From Leptodactylus fallax (taxonomy: Eukaryota; Chordata; Amphibia; Anura; Leptodactylidae): a DNA stretch of 64,000 nt. The stretch covers positions 1,116,001-1,180,000 of the forward strand of contig CAMRHE010000322.1 in NCBI GenBank assembly GCA_947044405.1. The letters are read 5' to 3'. Made by a program: the position numbers and the translations under genes. Positions 1-12,380 of this stretch are shown piece after piece (position 1 is the stretch's first letter; every line of letters begins with the position of its first letter). The notes beneath the pieces are model-generated. The model was not told the DNA's origin and did not search any database. It saw only the letters and a program-made list of their open reading frames with translations.

Positions 1-752
1 CCACACTTGCTACTGCAGGTCCTTGAGGTACCAGTTCAGAGCCCATCCCGGCAGTCTCCGCACACCTGGCTACCCCCGACCTGCTCTGGGTCCTCTCCTG
101 GAGTGCTGGTATCCTGCAGATCCCCACTCACAACCCCAAGTCCTTGAGGTCTAGGTTCAGAGACCCCATTGCGGCAGTCTCTCAGGGTCTCTCCCGCACT
201 AGCCGCTAGAGCTCTAGGGGATTCCTTACCTTCCCCTCCAAAGGTCAAGCCTAGCCAAATCTGCTAACCACTGATCCTGATGACCAGTAAGAAATACACA
301 GTCTATGTAACAATGCTTCTGCCTAGAAAGAGCCTTCACGCCTTGGCTTAGCGTGGAAATGTGGCTACTCACGTGGATGTAGACCGTATAGTGCCCAGGC
401 TGGCAAAACCATTAAAGGTCTGGAACATGCAAAGGGGCCCTTGACATAAGATTATCCCCTCTGGCTCAGAAATACATGTAAATAGTAAGTGCTCTTCTGG
501 CGTGGACTGGTAAACAGGAAAGTAGCTTGCCCAAGTCTTACAAGGGACTACATAGGAGTCTTGAACACAGCAACTATCCAGCACAGGTCGTCTTCAGGAT
601 CAGTGGTTAGCAGATTTGGCTAGGCTTGACCTTTGGAGGCAACCCCTTTATAAAACACCTCAGCCGGGACTACTGGTGAAGACTTGACAGCTGAACAATG
701 CAGAGTAGCAAGTAAAATCATAGTAGAAGTCTGAGAGACTCATCCCTTAAGG
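1..752. other. Unassigned flank with duplicated segments
   Basis: No coding signal is convincing here. A segment of about 40 bp at 20-58 recurs imperfectly at 139-182, giving a degenerate tandem duplication of about 120 bp. A 43-bp inverted repeat is exact between 238-280 and 594-636, enclosing a 313-bp loop. The block may belong to the decayed retroelement that continues beyond the hAT insertion at 753, but I cannot show that. Confidence 0.45.
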
Positions 753-2162
753 CAGGGGTGTCAAACTCATTTTCTCCGGGGGCCACTTCAGCCTCACGGG
801 GTACCTTGAAGGGCCAAGATTATTTTACACATGTATAAAAGTAACTTCTCCTTAACAGATAAGCGAGCTATTAAGCAGTAGTTACATTTGTACATTACTA
901 CTGTTACAATCAGCCCTTTGAGGTCAACCAGGAAGAACATAATGTATTGTTAAAACCTAAGACGTTGGCATGTTACATACTATCCTCATCCTTTTCTGAA
1001 TATATCAAAAATTAAGCACTATACAAATACTGTTTACCCCTGCAAACGGTATTATGCTCTATAGTTGCCTCTGCACACGGTATTATGCCCCACAGCGGCC
1101 CCTGCACACGGTATTATGCTCCATAGTTGCCACTGCACACGTTATTATGCTCCATAGTGGCCCCTGCACACGTTATTATGCTCCATAGTGGCCCCTGCAA
1201 TCGGTATTATGCTCCTTAGTGGCCCCTGCATTGGTATTATGCCCCATAGTGGCCCCTGCAAACGGTATTATAGTCCATAGTGGCCCCTGCACATGGTATT
1301 ATGCCCCATAGTGACCCCCCCCACCCATGAACTATTATTATACTCTGGGGTCTTTTCAGACCCCAGAGTATAATGATCGGAGACCCAGGTGGTGACAAAC
1401 ATAAAAACCAGTGTTACTTACCTGGGCCCCGGTGCGCTCCCTGCGTTCGGCCTTCTTCAATGTCGCACAGACCGGCATCGCGAGATAATGACGTCGGCCT
1501 GGCTCACGTGACGCCTGGGACGTCACCAAAGAAGGCCAAAGCCGGCTGGGAGCAGCATCGGATCGCCGGAGAGGTGAGTAACACAGGTTTTTATGTTTAT
1601 CACCTCCCCGGGGTCTCCCATTATTATACTCCGGGGTCTGAAAAGCCCCCGGAGTATAATAATAGTAGTATTTGATGGGGTTCACCGGCCGCGGCCTCAC
1701 TTACCATCCCCGCTCCTGCACACAGCCGCTTCTGCGACCCATAGCAGAAGTGGAAGCGGGGGGTGGCCACGACCAGCAGCGGGGATCGGTAAGTAAATAG
1801 GCCGTTACGTGCCGGGGATACTCCAGCAGGCAACGGCCTATTTATATATATAAAAAAAACTTATCTTCACCTACCTGCGATGCCTTGATGCAGCCGCCGC
1901 CTCCTCTTCTTGTCTGCGTGTCAGCGTAGGAGGCGCGATGACGTCATTGTGTCGCCGCCTGCGCTGACATGCAGAGGTCTTGTAAACCAGCCCAGGACAG
2001 GTATCGCGTAGCTTTGTTTTTTTTTTTTTTAAGCAGCCTGTCCTGGGCTGGTTTACATTACATAATGTACATAGACAATAAAAAATGCCGCGGCCCTGCG
2101 GGCCGGATAACAGAAGGCAGCGGGCCGGATTCGGCCCGCGGGCCTTGTGTTTGACACCTGTG
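753..2162. mobile_element. Non-autonomous hAT element with 8-bp target duplication
   Basis: The ends are CAGGGGTGTCAAAC and, inverted, GTTTGACACCTGTG, a hAT-type terminal repeat. They are flanked by 8-bp duplications CCTTAAGG (745-752) and CCCTAAGG (2163-2170), seven of eight bases identical. hAT transposases make 8-bp duplications, so both boundaries are well supported. The 1410-bp interior holds no transposase. It carries a 31-bp tandem array (1038-1316), a palindromic module with TGACGTC and CACGTG motifs between two inverted TATAAT-containing stems (1332-1663), and a second GC-rich foldback at 1860-2060. Mobilisation would need a hAT transposase supplied from elsewhere. Confidence 0.88.
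1038..1316. repeat. 31-bp minisatellite, about nine copies
   Basis: Units of about 31 bp containing GGTATTATGCTCCATAG followed by TGGCCCCTGCACAC repeat about nine times with 1-4 differences per unit. The array lies inside the hAT element. Related units occur at 43335-43446 and, more distantly, at 41660-41750, inside two other hAT elements. Confidence 0.85.
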
Positions 2163-2719
2163 CCCTAAGGGGAGAGATAAGGCCATCTTGCTTTGTCTTA
2201 GGACAGCCCCCAACTCACTACTGAAGGAACCACACACTCTCCTTAGGAGGGAGGGGTGAAAATCTAGCAGGTTATAGAACATTCAGAGGCATCAGAAGAT
2301 GCCATTGGCTGGCAGGATCATGTGACAGACTTGGCACGCACCATTACAAGCAAGGAATAAACATATATTTATGTAGACAAATCATTGTGTCATTTTGGTC
2401 ATTAGGTGGCAGCAACACAATAAACCTAATGTGGGCGAATACGATATAATGTAATGACAATATAAAGTCATTGCACAATATTATTTAAGGTGACAGCACT
2501 AATTAATATCCCCATTCAGAGCATTGGCCAGTGGCACACGAAGGCCCAATGTATACAGAAATATTGGCCATTCTGGGACATTACAGGGACACCTCTGGTT
2601 TTGGCACAGGTTTAACCGCCACCTATCCTCCCTCCCAGACACACTGTCCCCTCGGGCCTATGCCCATTACCTCAAGTACTTGGGTGGGTGATGGTGATAC
2701 CTCGGGCAACTGACAAAGA
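2163..2719. other. Unassigned stretch between hAT element and gag
   Basis: I see no gene here. It lies just past the stop codon of the minus-strand gag-protease remnant, so it may be more of that retroelement, but no pol motifs can be read. Confidence 0.35.
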
Positions 2720-4956
2720 TCATATTCCCCCAAACCATCCCCCCACAATACACTGACAGGTAATGCATTTGACATACCCCTTTCTTGGATCCCACCCCCA
2801 GGCCATGTGCACCTTGGCCACAGGTAGTCCTGGACTGGAGCTAGACAGAAGAGACATGTATGTCTCATCCCCGCCAGACTCCTCCGGCTCCAGTGTGGTG
2901 AGGCTAGTCACGGTGGTCTCAGTACCATCTCCAGGTGATATAGGGAACGACTCAAGGGTCGGAACGTCTTCCATCCTTTTAGCACTCTGGCTGCGTGTGA
3001 CCACCACAACACCAGCAGTCAGTCCCTCACCCGGGTCGGCCTTGAGATCCCTGTGAACTACCTGACCACCTGGTACATAGTCAGCAGTTGGGTGCTGAGC
3101 CCAGGCACTGGGTGAAGTGCTTGGGATTGCCCCCAGTGTCTCAGAGGAGGTACCCCGTACATTTTCATAGCAGGCATTGGCAATTACATTGACAGTACAT
3201 TCATTAGCAATTGTCGATTCACACTGAGCTACAGTGGTGAATGGCTCAGCCAAGATCACACTGAGGGGGCTAGAGGACCCCGCAGATGTGGGTGTGTCTA
3301 CAGCCGAGACTGCACTAGCATCTTGCACAGGAGTAAACAAAGCATCATTTGCATTTTCACTGTACTCTCCTGCTGTGCACACATCATTGGAGAGCAGGCA
3401 GATTACCCCTCTCTCTGGCAGTGTGACAGGTTTCAGGACCACAGTAAAATCATCATTATTCACAGACAATTTATCACAATGAGTTGGGGTTACTCCCACC
3501 CCATATTGGGACTCCAGGGGCCCCAAATCCATCCCCAACAGCACATTAGCAGACAGATCAGACATTAGCCCCACATCCCGCATTCCTTTTCCCGCACCCC
3601 AGTCCAGATGGACACAAGCTATGGGTATAGTTAAGCGTTCTTGTTCAATACCCCTCAGGGTCAGAGTTTTTCCAGGAACAATACCGTCCGGAGGGACCAA
3701 ATCAGGTTGCACCAGAGTAACATCCGCCCAAGTGTCCCAAAATCCCTTGACCACTTTATCCCCCACAGTGACCGGTTGACGGTTGGCCTTGGGTTGCGAC
3801 TCCCCCCTCCCAACCAAATACACAGATGAGACAGTTGCTGTGACCTGGGAAGCAGGGGGGTCCTCAGGACAGTTGACGCACTCTGCCTTGAAATGTCCTG
3901 GCTGGTTACAGGCGTCACACCGTCGGACCTCTCCTTGGGGCTTGGAGGTGGTCGCCGGGGCGCCCAGAGTTCTTGGGACAGGGGAAGTAGAAGGACCACC
4001 TGGGACAAAGTTTATGTTACGCCACTTGGAGACAGGAGACTGTGGTGTACTCCGGCCTTGCCTCTCCTTCCAGCTTGGGGACCTCTGCAGAGTTGCTCCT
4101 CCCATGGTCTCAGGTGTCCTGTTGGCCGCATAGGAGTCTGCGATCTGCACTGCTTGGTCTGCTGTTTTGGGAACCCGGTCACATACAAACTGGTGGATAT
4201 GCAGAGGACACACCTGGAGGAACTAGTCTTTTATCATAAGGTCCTCAAGCTCCTCAAACTTGGTAACAGCATGTCCTCTGATCCATTGCCGGAATGTAGC
4301 CCATAAGTCACCCACAACATCCGCATAGCTGCCTGTGGGGTCCTGCTTTATATTCCGGAACTTTTTGCTGTACACCTCAGTAGTGAGGTTGTACTTTTTA
4401 TGAGGACCTCCTTAATAGCATCATAGTCCCCATCCAATTCCGGTGGTAGGTCCACAAAGACTTCCAGGGCTTTGCCCTTTAACCCTGGAGTCAAATACGC
4501 TGTCCACTGTGCACGGGGCAAATGTTGTTGCCGGCAGGTTTTTTCAAACCCTCTCAGGAAAACATCCAATTAGCCATCCTTCTCCAGGACAGGGAAGCTC
4601 TCCTGGCTAGGCCTCCATGCACGCACATCCTGGACTTGGTTCTGGGAAGAGCTGCCAATCCTCTCCAGCCGGGCCATCGCCAATTTATATTCCCTCTCAG
4701 CCTGCCATTCTGCAGCTTCCCTCTCCGCCTGTTGATATTGGAGGATCAACTGTAGGCGAGCGTTAGAGTCAATAGGGCCTAGCTGCTGTAAGGCCAGTTG
4801 CAAAGAAAAGTCCATACCCCTCAGAGAGCTAGGGCTACTGGTCCCTCCAGGCAAAGTGATCTCTAGGACAGAGTTAACTGCTGTACCTTATGGCATGGCA
4901 ATGATTTCTCATCCCTTCACTTCAGGACTTTGCTCCATGTCCTCCATATCAGCCAT
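2720..4956 (-). pseudogene. Gmr1-like Gypsy gag-protease remnant with SCAN-like capsid
   Basis: Minus-strand gag of a Gypsy/Ty3 retrotransposon. A plausible start is ATG at 4954-4956. Next come a charged helical region (4854-4570), then a SCAN-like capsid domain (about 4570-4130) that reads across several breaks and includes WTAYLTPGLKGKALEVF and KTADQAVQIADSY. A CCHC zinc knuckle CDACNQPGHFKAEC follows, then a retropepsin-like segment near 3700. The protease motif reads DTWA where the family has D-S/T-G-A, so it is probably inactive. Stops interrupt the frame near 4567 and 4216, and a frameshift lies near 4350-4400. The last open stretch is 497 codons. Established knowledge: vertebrate SCAN domains derive from the capsid of Gmr1-like Gypsy elements. 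No C2H2 fingers or reverse transcriptase are present, so I read this as a retroelement and not a host SCAN zinc-finger gene. Confidence 0.75.
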
Positions 4957-5009
4957 CTGCTGGAAGCCGTTGCCAAATAAAAGATAGGATATAAAAACAA
5001 AGAGAAAGG

Positions 5010-6168
5010 GAAGGGAATAGCAACGTACCAAACTTTCACCGTATCTTTAAGCTTGATCTAGTACCGAGCTCAATTCATAGGATTGCTGTAATCCTCAGCA
5101 TCTGAGTGATACCACACCCACACGCTGTTATCCTATATTCCACAACGCTGCGAAGGATCTCACTTTGCCAAGCCGCCTGGCACACCTGAGAACACCCTTC
5201 TTACCTTCCACTCACGCCCCGTGAGTGACCAGGTTCATAGGATAATATGAAACGAGCTCTATAAATTTTATATATTTATTAACCCAAGTGGGTCAGTACT
5301 ATGCATTAACATATACAGAAATACATATCAATGGATTATCAAGCAAATACAGGTAAAAGCAAAATACAGTACAGAAAATAAAATGGGAAATAAAAGATAC
5401 GAAAATACCAGAACAAGTTGATAGTCCGTTTCTCTAGGCCTCAGCAGTTTTTGAGCCTAGGGCGCATTCTTAAGCAAGTTAAAGAGCATGGGTCTCCTAC
5501 ATGCTCTTACATCTTCCCCAGAATAACAAGGACCCTTTTTTCCCTGATCTGAAAGCATTTAACTATCCTGGTCTACTCCCTAAGTGATGTCACCAGGAGG
5601 AGAAGCCCCCTCCCTCCATACTAAAATCCCCATAACCATGTTTCGTCGTATCTCCTCGCCCGATGACTGTAGAGTTGGGCAATGGGTATGATAGGGTTCG
5701 TGGCGAGATCCCCATCATGTAGACACCAAGAATGACACCCCAATCCCCTTTGGGTAAGGAGATCAGTGTCTGGACCTTTTCCGGGCTTTGAACAGTACCT
5801 TGTGTGAGCTTGAAATGTGTGCCTTGGCCAGGTGCACCTGAGGAATTTATCGGGGCGACTGTAATAGGTTCCCTGGGGAAGATATTGTCATAAAACCATA
5901 TCCCTTTTGTTCTGTGGCCTGGAGACATGGAGTCTAGGTTTTGCGTATTCCGAGGTCTTTCCAGCTACAGGCTTGCAGGAACCTCCTGCTGGGATAATGA
6001 GATTAACAAGGGTATGCTAAATGAGCCAGGGACAGAACAACAAAGAGCTTTGATTACAAAGTAGAATCGCTGCATTCCTGGATTCAAACTGGATAATATG
6101 AGCAAGTGATAATACAACAAAGAAATATATAACTGGAAAATACATCTTGGGGATCTCTCATCATCACA
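5010..6168 (-). mobile_element. Putative 5' LTR of the Gmr1-like element
   Basis: This segment lies just upstream of the minus-strand gag. On the minus strand it contains an AATAAA signal near 5272. Its sequence recurs at 23880-24825 (same orientation) and, in part, at 11735-12380 (opposite orientation), as expected for an LTR. The outer end is placed at 6168 because both 6161-6168 and 24817-24825 end in TCATCACA, which reads TGTGATGA on the minus strand. The inner end near 5010 is approximate, and I could not identify a primer-binding site. Confidence 0.6.
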
Positions 6169-6754
6169 TTGAGGTTGCTCCCGGGGAAGCTGCGGTGCTA
6201 TTTTGCCTGTGTCCTTAAGTAAATTATATATCTTGCAAGGAGTTCTTAATATATATTATATTACTTTGTTTGGTTGAGGCTGTGTGTAATTTATTTCTTT
6301 GTCATCCGGACAGTGTCACTATATATTTATCATAGTCATTTCAATTGGCTGTATTTTTATGTAAATTATATATTGTACTTCTATATGAATTATTGTTATT
6401 ATTCTCTAATTATTATATATATTTATTTATATGTGATGTTCATAGTGTCTTTGTGTCTGTGTACTGTATATATGTATTATATGGACCTGTAGCATGTTCT
6501 CCTGAGTTATGTGTTTTCTGTTCATTGTCTGTACCTCATTGATGTTTTTTTACGTGGTGGATTACAAAATATGAATTGAGGATTATTTGTTTTACTTTTC
6601 TAGTTACTCCCCTGATATGAAGGACACTAACAGCTCAGCAATATATGCAGAAAATCCAGTCGCCTCATGTATTGCCTTTCATGGCAGAGCTTCAAATCTG
6701 CATTTTTCTTTGAAAATTCTCATCCACATACTCCATGGCTTTCCCATGAATGTT
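6169..6754. other. AT-rich stretch, nothing recognised
   Basis: Very AT-rich DNA with short open frames of biased composition. No conserved motif or repeat boundary is visible until the target duplication at 6755-6768. Confidence 0.4.
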
Positions 6755-6768
6755 ACCTTCAGATTACA

Positions 6769-9134
6769 GTATAATGTTGTACCGTGTTAGCCATTGAAAC
6801 TAGTGGAAGAGTGAAGAAATCAAGTGATACCTTTTAGAGGCTAACTGAGTATATTTATAAGTAAGCTTTCAGAAGCACAAGCTTCCTTCATCAGACATGG
6901 TGTTATACAAGAACTGAAAATTCACAGATTTTTATACACATGGTCTTCAAAGGATTTTAGAGACCCAAAACAAAATGCAATCTAAGTAGAGAAGTTATTT
7001 ACAACAGGTCAAAAAAAAACAATCTGGAAAGTTGTGGTGCGTGACAGAGGGATCTGTTATCTGTTTGCTATCAGGTGGTGATTTGTGACCCTCACAGTTC
7101 ATACATAGTGTGACATGAAGCTGGCATGAATATTAAGTCCAAATTGCAGAGTTTTAAATTTTTGCATAAATTTGTACTCCCATTGTTTCCTTTCCTCCTG
7201 CGTCTTAAACTGTCCCATTAAAACCACAACCCGCAAATCTTCAATAGAGTGGTTTTCTCCGGAGAAATGTGCGGCCACTGGGAGATCGGTTCTGCTGTTA
7301 TTAATATTGGACCTGTGTGAGTTCATTCGCTGACTAAGTCTCTGCCCTGTTTCCCCCACATAGAGGCCTGTGGTGGGACATTGCACACACATTATGAGGT
7401 ACACCACATTGGAAGACCTGCAGGAGAATGTCCCCCTAATTCTGTGCACCTGTTGTGACTGTGGGATAGGTACACTGTCAGCGGTGTGGATGTGCTTGCA
7501 GGTCATGCACCTTTTATGTAGGCAAGGTGAGGTGCCATTTTCAGTTGGGGCCTTTAGGGCACTCCGGACAATAATACGCCTCAGGTTTGATGGTTGTCGA
7601 AAGGAAAGGAGAGGGGGGACTGGAAATATGTCCTTGAGTCTGTTGTCCCTATGTAGCACAGGTTGGAGATCCTTGGCAATCCTTCGTAGGATCTCCAGCT
7701 GTGGCTTGTAGGTGACAACTAGGGGCACTCGGGCCTTCTTTCTGGGTCTTTTTATATGTGAGCAGACTGTCTCTGTTAATGGCTGCCGCTTTGTTTAATT
7801 GGTTGTCTGTCACTTTTGGTTTGTATCCCAATCGGAGAAATTTCATCTTCAGATCCAGGAGGTGCTTGTCCAGGTCTGCTTTGTCGGAGCAAATACGATT
7901 GTATCGTATAGCCTGGCTGTAGATAATAGATTGTCTTGTGTGCTTGGGGTGGAAGCTGTCGTTTCTCAGGTAGGCCGTTCTGTCTGTGCGTTTGTGGTAT
8001 ATCGATGTGAGTAGCCGGTGGTCTTTGATGTATATTGTGGTATCCAGAAAGTGAATTTCACTCCCTGAATAGCTAGGTTTAAGGTTGAAGGTAGGGTGAA
8101 AGTCATTGAAGTCATTATGGAATTGAAGTAGGGCCTCCTCACCTGCAGTCCAGATGACAAGGATATCATCGATATAACGAAGGTAAATCATAGGTTTGGT
8201 GGTGCATGTTGATAAATATGCTCCTTCCAGTTCTGCCATAAAGAGATTTGCATATTGGGGTGCACATCTGGTCCCCATTGAAGTTCCCATTCGCTGTAGA
8301 TATAGATCCTCTCCAAAGGTAAAATGGTTGTGGCTCAGGATGAATTGTATGAGCTGCGTTACTGGTTCTGTTGGGAGGTTTTGTTTTGCCAGGTGTACCC
8401 GACATGCTGCAACTCCATCCTTGTGGGGAATGTTGGTATACAGGGATTCCACATCCATGGTGGCCAAAATGGAACCCTCAGGTAGTGGGCCCAGGGCATT
8501 CAGTTTGTTAAGAAGGTCAGTGGTGTCCTGGATATAGCTTGGAGTATCCCTGACAAGGGGTTTTAGGAGATTTTCCACCCAACCTGAGATGTTTTCTGTC
8601 AGTGTCCCAATGCCAGAAATGATAGGCCTCCCAGGGTTGCCATCTTTGTGTATCTTTGGGAGCATATAGAAGCAGCCCGGCCTGGGATCTTGTGGGATAA
8701 GTCCTTTTATCTGATTCTGGATCTGGATTGGAAACTTCTTGATCATATCCTTTAGTTTTTTCATATAGGCCTCTGTGGGATCACTTCCAAGTTTGGAGTA
8801 ATATTAATATTAATATTCATGCCAGCTTCATGTCACACTATGTATGAACTGTAAGGGTCACAAATCACCACCTGATAGCAAACAGATAACAGATCCCTCT
8901 GTCACGCACCACAACTTTCCAGATTTGTTTTTTTTTGACCTGTTGTAAATAACTTCTCTACTTAGATTGCATTTTGTTTTGGTTTTTTTAAGGACTCTAA
9001 AATCCTTTGAAGACCATGTGTATAAAAATCTGTGAATTTTCAGTTCTTGTATAACACCATGTCTGATGAAGGAAGCTTGTGCTTCTGAAAGCTTACTTAT
9101 AAATATACTCAGCCTCTAAAAGGTATCGCCTGAC
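6769..9134 (-). mobile_element. Penelope-like retroelement, 5'-truncated, inverted ends, 14-bp TSD
   Basis: The element is bounded by an exact 14-bp direct repeat ACCTTCAGATTACA at 6755-6768 and 9135-9148, read as a target-site duplication. It encodes a reverse transcriptase and GIY-YIG nuclease on the minus strand. The outer 300 bp on each side (about 6840-7143 and 8812-9125) are inverted copies of one another. The right copy repeats the last codons of the ORF and the 3' untranslated region, joined head-on to a truncated reverse transcriptase start. Such rearranged 5' ends are known for Penelope-like elements. A further fragment of the same 3' end lies at 51770-51905. Confidence 0.85.
7099..8800 (-). 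pseudogene. Penelope-like reverse transcriptase / GIY-YIG endonuclease
   Basis: Reading 8800 to 7649 gives the reverse transcriptase. It contains FYMLPKIHKDGNPGRPIISG, the finger motif MDVESLYTNIP, and the catalytic box YLRYIDDILVIW. From 7728 to 7099 a different frame continues with a cysteine cluster CLHKRCMTC, then the GIY-YIG nuclease signature (VVYLIMCVQC and GLYVGETGQRL) with the following R and H residues, ending at a TGA/TAA-type stop at 7099. One frameshift near 7730 separates the two domains, which normally form one polypeptide. The N-terminal part of the reverse transcriptase is missing, because the frame begins at YSKLGSDPTEAY next to the inverted 3' end. The zinc-binding linker and nuclease suggest the Neptune-like group, by motif only. 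The product would prime reverse transcription at a nicked target. Confidence 0.85.
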
Positions 9135-9148
9135 ACCTTCAGATTACA

Positions 9149-9600
9149 ACACTTCCTTGGCCTGCCTGGTTGCCAGATTTATCTCCAATCGAGCATTTAT
9201 TGGACACCAGCTTTGTCAGCCAAGGATTGACTGACACAAGTCAAATAACAGTCAAGATTAGATTCCAGATATGGAATTCCCAATTTTATACACTTGACAA
9301 AGAGGCTGATTAGCCTCGAAACGCATTGTGTCTTGGCTTTCAATAAAAGAAGGATTACTCTCCAACATTGACTGGGTAAGGGCTGATCTTTTTAACTCCC
9401 TTGATTTGGAGTTGAATTTGGTCCATATCTGGAATCTCTTGTGCTGACATCCGGGCAACGGTGATCCAGCTACTACATCCAAGACCCAGCACTATTCTAC
9501 ATGCTTTTATGGTAGTTGTGACTGATTCGCAACTCCAGAAGGTGAGCAACCAATTTGGTTGACTTTATTTTTCATTCACTGTACCATACAGTATCACACG
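9149..9600 (+). pseudogene. Tc1/mariner transposase scrap and adjoining repeat
   Basis: At 9158-9215 the plus strand reads LPDLSPIEHLLD after WPAW, resembling the catalytic E region (PDLSPIEH) of Tc1/mariner transposases. No further transposase sequence follows. 9290-9400 contains a motif of the type GCCTCGAAACGCATTG, a common signature in amphibian interspersed repeats (inference from familiarity). Boundaries are not defined. Confidence 0.45.
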
Positions 9601-10526
<926 letters not shown>

Positions 10527-10564
10527 ATACCCTAGTAAATAAAAAAGAACCAAACAAAAGTTAG

Positions 10565-11550
10565 GGGCTTATTTTAACCCCTTCATGACTGGGCCTATCT
10601 TAAGGACCAAGCCCTATTTTTGAAATATGACATGAGTTACTTTATATGGTAATAACTTTGGAATACTTTTACCTATTCAAGTGATTTTGAGTGTTTTTTT
10701 GTGACACATTGTACTTTATGTTGGTGATAAATTTTGGTCATTATACTTTGCATTTATTTATGAAAAAAAATCTAAAATTTACTGAAAATTTAGTAAAATT
10801 AGCTATTTTGAAAGTTTAAATTATTATGTTTATAAGACATGTCAGGGGCAAGTCCCCCGGGATGAATGTCACCGTAATCCTAATCAGGTAAAGAACAGGT
10901 ATCGAGCTCGGGAAACAAACGTACAGACACACCCAGGTATCTAGTAAGAATGGTTTCATTTATTGCATAGTTCATACAGTTTTTAAAGGCAAGCTTGGTT
11001 ACACAACAGTCATGTGACTAATGTACATATTTGGTCCTTCCGGTTCCGCTACTAGGCAGATTTGTTCAGCTTCTCATAACATCTGTTTCCTCTCCTCGAT
11101 TATCTGAGTGTTTCCCTTATCTTTCCTGAGAACAGCAAAACCTTTGGGTGCCGTCCCAGACTTAGTGTCTGCTTTCTATCTCTAAATTATGCTGACTATC
11201 TGCAGAGCATTTCACTTTCTGTGTATAGAATATAATACAAGTTATATTTTAACCCTTACAGACACATAGTTATACCATGCAAATTTATTAATAATTAACA
11301 TTTTCCACATGTCTACTTAATGTTGGCATCATTTTTTGAATGTCCTTTTATTCTTGTGAGATGCTAGAATGCTTAAAAGTTTAGTAGCAAACTTTCAAAT
11401 TTTCAAAAAAATGTAAAAGTTCTATATTTTAGGGACCAAGTCAACTCTGAAGTGAATTTGAGGGACCCTTATAACAGAAACCCCCATTAAATGACCCCAT
11501 TTTAAAAACTTCACCATTCAAAGGTGAAATTTCAACATCCCTGTGATGAT
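10565..11550. repeat. Low-GC interspersed repeat starting TTAACCCCTTCATGAC, split by a solo LTR
   Basis: The left part begins near 10574 with TTAACCCCTTCATGACTGGG and runs to 10839. The right part resumes at 11265 after the inserted LTR. It contains TAAATGACCCCATTTT (near 11490), which also occurs at 27001 next to a related element. No coding capacity is seen. I recognise it as a style of repeat common in frog genomes, but cannot name the family. Confidence 0.5.
10840..11260 (-). mobile_element. Retroviral-type solo LTR with GACA target duplication
   Basis: A 421-bp unit starts TGTCAGGGGC and ends CCCTTACA. It is flanked by the 4-bp duplication GACA (10836-10839 and 11261-11264). Read on the minus strand it has a TTTAAAA box followed closely by AATAAA, the U3-R order of an LTR. 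No internal gag, pol or env sequence adjoins it, so it is a solo LTR left by recombination between two LTRs. The 4-bp duplication fits endogenous retroviruses or Gypsy elements. The family is not determined. Confidence 0.75.
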
Positions 11551-11734
11551 ACGAGACTCAGATATGGATTTATTGTACTAATATTCGCTCATATTGTGTG
11601 GGTCCTATCTGTTATCGGCCATTTGGTTAGAGGCTTGGGGGATGTGGTTCATGGGATCTGTAAACCTTTGATCCCCAGAAAATCACTGACACAGGCCTTT
11701 ATTTGCATAACACTGCTACACTCATTAACCTGAC

Positions 11735-12380
11735 AGGGTTTCCTGCAGAAAGGATATGCTGGGGAAGCTCTCTGCATACCGTCTACAGACAGACTGGAGC
11801 CAGCTTTACTTCAAAGGGATTATGGTTTTATGACAATATCTGCCCTGGGGAACATCTTACAGTTGCCCCGATAAATTCCCCAGATGTGTTAAGTCAAGGC
11901 ACATGCTCAGAGTACACACATGTCACAGTTCAAAGCTCAGAAAAGGTCCAGACAATGATCTCCTTACCCAAAGGCGATAGGGGTGTCAATCTTGGGGTCT
12001 ACATGTTGGGGATCTCTCAAGAACCCTATCATACCACCGGCCTGACTCTACAGTCATCAGGCGAGGAATTATAAAGAAAAATTATTCTGAGATGTAGAAA
12101 GGGGGGCGGGGCTCCTTCTCCTGGTGACCTCACTTAGGGAGGAGACCAGGGGTGGTAAAAAGTCTCAGACCAGGTTGAGACTCTCTCTTTGTCTACTGTC
12201 TTTTGTCCTGTGCTGTTCCTGGAGGAGATGTGTGGGGGAGGTCAAGTTGGAGACTTCAACCATGTGGACACCATGCGGTCGAGCATTGAGGCCTGAAACC
12301 CTTTTGTTAACCTGGAAGAAATGTAACAGCATGTAGGAAACACATGCTCTGCAACTTGCTTAAGAAAGAACCCTGAAACT
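11735..12380 (+). mobile_element. Gmr1-like LTR fragment, plus orientation
   Basis: The sequence is homologous, reverse-complemented, to the LTR at 5440-5990. Matching blocks include GGTTTTATGACAATATCT near 11823 and the segment around GCATGTAGGA at 12332. It is cut at about 12380, where sequence of a Tc1 element begins. 11551-11734 just upstream is unassigned. Confidence 0.65.

Noticed and set aside
1471..1530. CRE and E-box motifs as a functional host promoter
   Set aside because: The same motifs recur in every module copy inside transposons and no gene follows, so I do not annotate a promoter here.
2720..4213. Long open frame with SCAN-like region as a host SCAN-domain gene
   Set aside because: It is followed by a CCHC knuckle and a degenerate retropepsin, has no C2H2 fingers, and adjoins an LTR. 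It belongs to a Gmr1-like retroelement.
6274..6542. Tyr/Ile-rich frames that could encode membrane peptides
   Set aside because: They are an artefact of strongly AT-rich sequence. No signal of conservation.
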